Below are positions 60,973-64,000 of a stretch of DNA of 64,000 nt, in pieces. A model generated the notes under the pieces. That model searched no databases. It had not been told where the DNA came from and worked only from the letters and a program-made list of their open reading frames with translations. The stretch covers positions 1 to 64,000 of the forward strand of contig CAYSAU010000009.1 of assembly GCA_964429135.1 (NCBI GenBank), given 5' to 3'. The position numbers were made by a program, and so were the translations under genes. The stretch is from CAZSDU01 sp964429135 (lineage in GTDB: Bacteria > Bacteroidota > Bacteroidia > Bacteroidales > FEN-979). Numbering within the stretch: position 1 is the first letter of the stretch; each line of letters starts with the position of its first letter.

Positions 60973-62513
60973 TAAGTAATTTTTTTGAGCCTGTTCAGAC
61001 CAGCCTTAGCCTTTTGGTTAAGGCTGGTTTTATATTCGGTGTTTCGCATCGAAATACACAGACGGTAAACACTATCGGCCTTTTTAAATTCCCTCCTATC
61101 TTCATAAATCAAACCCATCTGAAAAGATGCAGCAGCGGCAAAGTAAAAAGTTTCGTTTTTTCCCAATTCCACGGTTTGAAGGTAATAATACAGAGCCTTG
61201 TCAGTATTTCCTCGTTCATGGTAGACCCGGGCCAGCCGATATCCATATTCAATGAAATCTTTCTTAGAAATTACATAGGTTTTAAGCGGTGTACCAAGCA
61301 AGTCATTCAGGGCTTGATCATAATACCCTCCGTCAAAAAGAAGCCGAATTTTCAATAATACCTTATTCGGGAAAATGCCTTTTTCAGCCTCATAGAGGGC
61401 TTGTTTATCTTCATCCACGATGGTATTTCCAAACTTTTTCACCCTTTCATAATACTTCCGACAAGCGGTGGAATCTCCCTTTAGCCAACTAATCCATGCC
61501 AGTTTCTGGTATGCCGATTTGATATAATTTATCCCCTTGAACGATGTGAGGTATTTTTGAAAACAATTACCCGCTGTCAAGTCAAGCTTGCGAAGCCGGG
61601 TGAGTCCATCAAGGTAATCCAGGTAATGAAACGGAAAGGCATGGGGATCCACAGTCCTTGATTCGAGAACCTGCCGGGCTTCATCATTTTTTCCATTTTT
61701 CATCAAAATATTCACACGCACAAAAGTAAATAATGGGCTCCCCTCTAGGCTGTCAGCACTCAGATTATCCTCCATATTCAGTAATGTTCTCAAGGCAGTG
61801 GATTTATCTTTGGAGAGGCTGGTCGTGGCAATGGAAAGATAAAATCCGGCCTGATGCCTGAACATCCTGAAAACCCTGTCATCTCCTTTATAGGATACCA
61901 TCTGCTGCAATTCAGATAATCCATTTTCCACTGAACCATCCACCCCGGCAAGTCTGGCAATCCAGTTATAATTTTCAGGGATCAATCCGGCCATGATATG
62001 AATGATCCCCAACCCAAGACGATTGGGAAGAAAATCCGGAAAAATCCTTTGATTTTCTGAAAAAAGCTGATAAGCTTTTCTGATTTTTAGGGCTGATGAA
62101 GTGTATTCCTCAAATTTCAAACCAACCAAAGCCCATTGAAGGTTGACTTCGGCTTGGGTAAACAGGAATAAAGGTGAATTCGGATCACCCTGTTCAAGTT
62201 TTTTAATCCTGCTGTGAAAAAAACTTTTCTGCTTTTCATAAATGTCTTTTTCCTCCCCAATAAACAAGGTTAAAAAATCGATATAATTTTCAAGGTATAC
62301 AGGGAAAGTATTGCCAGGATGTTCTGATTTTTCAAGCTTGATCAGTGACCTGGCATCCTGAAAACGAAGCAGGATAATTTGGCGATAGGTGCTGAAACAA
62401 CGATCATTCAGGGCATACTGAGCCCTGGAAAAAAAGCATAAAAAAAGAAAGGCAACCAAGGCTATACAGTGCCTCCAATGTGTTGCCTTTCTGATATTTT
62501 CTGAAGGGAACAT
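60969..62513 (-). CDS. Secreted TPR-repeat protein
   Basis: The 514-residue protein has a Sec-type signal peptide (to about residue 32, FFSRAQ) and a long all-helical body with degenerate TPR units. Examples are ALKIRKAYQLFSENQRIF and TDKALYYYLQTVELGKNETF, with more near the C-terminus (YRLCISMRNTEYKTSLNQKAKAGL). The ATG at 62513 overlaps the zinc-ribbon gene's stop (TGATG), so the genes are coupled. It is probably a periplasmic scaffold. The 3' end overlaps the porin gene by four bases. Confidence 0.75.
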   Translation of the reverse strand: MFPSENIRKATHWRHCIALVAFLFLCFFSRAQYALNDRCFSTYRQIILLRFQDARSLIKLEKSEHPGNTFPVYLENYIDFLTLFIGEEKDIYEKQKSFFHSRIKKLEQGDPNSPLFLFTQAEVNLQWALVGLKFEEYTSSALKIRKAYQLFSENQRIFPDFLPNRLGLGIIHIMAGLIPENYNWIARLAGVDGSVENGLSELQQMVSYKGDDRVFRMFRHQAGFYLSIATTSLSKDKSTALRTLLNMEDNLSADSLEGSPLFTFVRVNILMKNGKNDEARQVLESRTVDPHAFPFHYLDYLDGLTRLRKLDLTAGNCFQKYLTSFKGINYIKSAYQKLAWISWLKGDSTACRKYYERVKKFGNTIVDEDKQALYEAEKGIFPNKVLLKIRLLFDGGYYDQALNDLLGTPLKTYVISKKDFIEYGYRLARVYHERGNTDKALYYYLQTVELGKNETFYFAAAASFQMGLIYEDRREFKKADSVYRLCISMRNTEYKTSLNQKAKAGLNRLKKITY

Positions 62514-63439
62514 CAATTCATAAGGTTGACGATACCTTCGTCAACCAAAATTCTTCCGCAGTATTCACATACAATGATCTTTTTATGCATTCGGATATCA
62601 AGCTGATGCTGGGGGGGGATTTTATTAAAACAACCACCGCAGGCGTCGCGTTCAATCTGAACCACTGCCAGTCCATTACGGGCGTTTTTCCGGATACGGG
62701 TATAGGCGGTCAACAGACGTTCTTCGATAAATCTTCTGTTTTCTTCAGAGCGGGTGATCAAATCAGACTCTTCCTTTTCAGTTTCGGCAATGATATCGTC
62801 CAGCTCATTTTTTTTAACTTCGAGATCATTCTTTCTGTCCTGAAGCAACTTCTGGTATTGTTCTATCTCAGCAGTTTTGGCATCAAGTCCGGACTGGAAT
62901 TCCCTGATTCTTTTTTCCGCTAGTTGGATTTCGAGATTCTGGAATTCAATTTCTTTGGTCAATGAATCATATTCCCGGTTATTGCGAACATTCATCTGTT
63001 GATCTTCATATTTTTTAATCAGCACATAACAATCCTTGATTACATTCTTTTTGTCAGCAATGGATTTTTCATGCCCCATTGTTTCCTGAATATAATTATC
63101 GATACGCGTTTCCAAGCCGGCAATTTCATCCTCCAAATCCTGAACCTCCAGGGGCAGTTCACCCCGGATAATCCGGATTTTATCAATTTGTGAATCAATC
63201 TGCTGAAGGCTGTAAAGGGCTATAAGTCTTTTTTCAATCGTGACTTCTCCCTTATCTTCTTCAACTTCAAGTTTGGTCATACGGGTTGATTTGGCATCCA
63301 CTTTCACTGACTTCGCTTTTTCAGTTTTTTCATCTTTATTAACTTCTTTTTTCTTACTAACTGGATTTTTCTCATCCAGCTTTTTAGCCAATTTTGAAGG
63401 TTTGGAAGTGGCGACAGGTTTACTCGTTGATTTGGCCAT
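62513..63439 (-). CDS. C4-type zinc-ribbon coiled-coil protein
   Basis: The 308-residue cytoplasmic protein has a Lys-rich disordered start (about 1-70), a long coiled coil (about 80-240), and a C-terminal zinc ribbon with two Cys pairs (CGGC and CEYC). This is the C4-type zinc-ribbon (zf-RING_7, CdsZ-like) family, found widely and usually next to a Nif3-family gene, as here. It may bind nucleic acid. Its biological role is unclear. Confidence 0.88.
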   Translation of the reverse strand: MAKSTSKPVATSKPSKLAKKLDEKNPVSKKKEVNKDEKTEKAKSVKVDAKSTRMTKLEVEEDKGEVTIEKRLIALYSLQQIDSQIDKIRIIRGELPLEVQDLEDEIAGLETRIDNYIQETMGHEKSIADKKNVIKDCYVLIKKYEDQQMNVRNNREYDSLTKEIEFQNLEIQLAEKRIREFQSGLDAKTAEIEQYQKLLQDRKNDLEVKKNELDDIIAETEKEESDLITRSEENRRFIEERLLTAYTRIRKNARNGLAVVQIERDACGGCFNKIPPQHQLDIRMHKKIIVCEYCGRILVDEGIVNLMN

Positions 63440-63449
63440 AAATGCTGTT

Positions 63450-64000
63450 TTAGAAGTAATTTACGGGGTTGGTATTAATTTCTGAAATAAGGACAGCAAA
63501 ATTAGGAAATTTTTCAATAAGTACATCATAAAGCCATTCTTTCACCCACTGTTCGCTTTCATAATGTCCGATATCGGCCAGAATAAACCGATCACCGGGT
63601 AAAAAGAAATCGTGATATTTCAAATCTCCGGATAAAAACACATCTGCCCCGGTAAGCCTTACCTCCTGCATTAAAAAACTACCAGATCCGCTGCAAATGG
63701 CTATTCTCTTGACCGGCTGCCCACGGAATTTTGTATGACGGATATAGGGTATTTGAAAAATTTCTTTTATCCTCTTAAAAAAACCTTCCTCTGACATATA
63801 ATCGGGAAGGTCACCCACGGCTCCGGAGCCAACTTTCTCAAAATTATTCTGTAATGCGTAAATATCATAGGCCACTTCCTCATAAGGATGATTTTTCAAT
63901 AATGTATTTATCATTGTTTGTTGCAAGTAGAGCGGAAAAATCACCTCAAGTTTGATCTCCTCTTCAAAATGAAGCTGATTTTTTTCTCCGACAAAAGGAT
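63450..64000 (-). CDS. Nif3-family dinuclear metal protein, partial
   Basis: The frame is open to the window edge; its 5' end lies outside. The C-terminal 183 residues seen include PFVGEKNQLHFEEEIKLEV, then HPYEEVAYDIYAL from the PII-like insert and the metal-binding part with SGDLKYHDF and DIGHYESEQW (the second-half His and Glu ligands). Nif3/YbgI/YqfO proteins form toroidal hexamers with two metal ions in each subunit. The frame continues past any start I can see, so the protein is longer than 183 residues. Ten bases separate it from the zinc-ribbon gene. Confidence 0.9.
   Translation of the reverse strand, partial: PFVGEKNQLHFEEEIKLEVIFPLYLQQTMINTLLKNHPYEEVAYDIYALQNNFEKVGSGAVGDLPDYMSEEGFFKRIKEIFQIPYIRHTKFRGQPVKRIAICSGSGSFLMQEVRLTGADVFLSGDLKYHDFFLPGDRFILADIGHYESEQWVKEWLYDVLIEKFPNFAVLISEINTNPVNYF

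Noticed and set aside
1..64000. CRISPR array or tRNA genes
   Set aside because: No regularly spaced direct repeats of 23-47 bases and no cloverleaf with a GGTTCGAATCC-like T arm was seen in any spacer.

Overview
This window is chromosomal DNA from a member of the Bacteroidota, probably an environmental, anaerobic or facultative Bacteroidales/Marinilabiliales-type organism; genus and species cannot be read from it. The evidence is a TAnnTTTG -7 promoter motif upstream of many genes, a type A type IX secretion sorting domain, a bTHX ribosomal protein with a long basic tail, an archaeal-type prolyl-tRNA synthetase, a FadL/OmpP1 porin and many Cys-anchored lipoproteins. A citrate lyase locus fits a fermentative life. 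No rRNA, tRNA or CRISPR array was seen. One structured RNA, RNase P RNA, is present at 45328-45734.

Region 1 (1 to about 11.2 kb) is visibly more AT-rich and looks accessory. It opens with the 3' end of an IS3-family transposase that has cut an NDH-2 gene, leaving only its C-terminal half. Next come small one-gene units separated by elements sharing an AGCACACAA core: a lipocalin, a Crp/FNR regulator with a DUF2892 membrane protein and a lipoprotein, then a DUF6544-like protein. A pirin, a decayed YjdI-like ferredoxin fragment and a frameshifted esterase follow. The region ends with a K+/H+ antiporter, a P2-type cation ATPase and a pyrimidine-dimer glycosylase.

Region 2 (11.3-30.6 kb) is ordinary backbone with a few oddities. 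It holds a response regulator lacking an output domain, rmuC, rlmB, a 72-residue protein, ftsE, argF, an MscS channel, a DAG kinase-like lipid kinase and an LtaS-like sulfatase. These are followed by a fused citD-citE with citF, a dead GxxExxY gene, recQ, a methyltransferase, a small protein of 11-residue repeats that I assign to the 7(1) septoil-knot type, a 3-methyladenine glycosylase, a metallophosphoesterase lipoprotein, HU and fmt.

Region 3 (30.6-46 kb) has a translation block (trmH, bTHX, rsmG), a peptide-use block (OPT transporter, PqqD-like protein, pepD), a T9SS-exported PKD protein, rpmH, a YfhO-like protein with a glycosyltransferase, a MATE exporter, rnpB and wecB.

Region 4 (46.9-64 kb) holds gyrB, a MacA/MacB-permease/TolC efflux operon without its ATPase, a 2-Cys peroxiredoxin, mazG, a PagL-like lipid A deacylase with a GIN-domain lipoprotein, proS, a Trp/Gly/Tyr-rich lipoprotein with a FadL-family porin, and a TPR/zinc-ribbon/Nif3-like operon that runs off the window end.

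No large unknown defence or mobile system was found. The observations most worth following are the septoil-knot repeat protein, the CRP-type operator placed at about -41.5 of a promoter, the cassette-like repeats, the PqqD-OPT pairing, the CitD-CitE fusion and three fossil genes.
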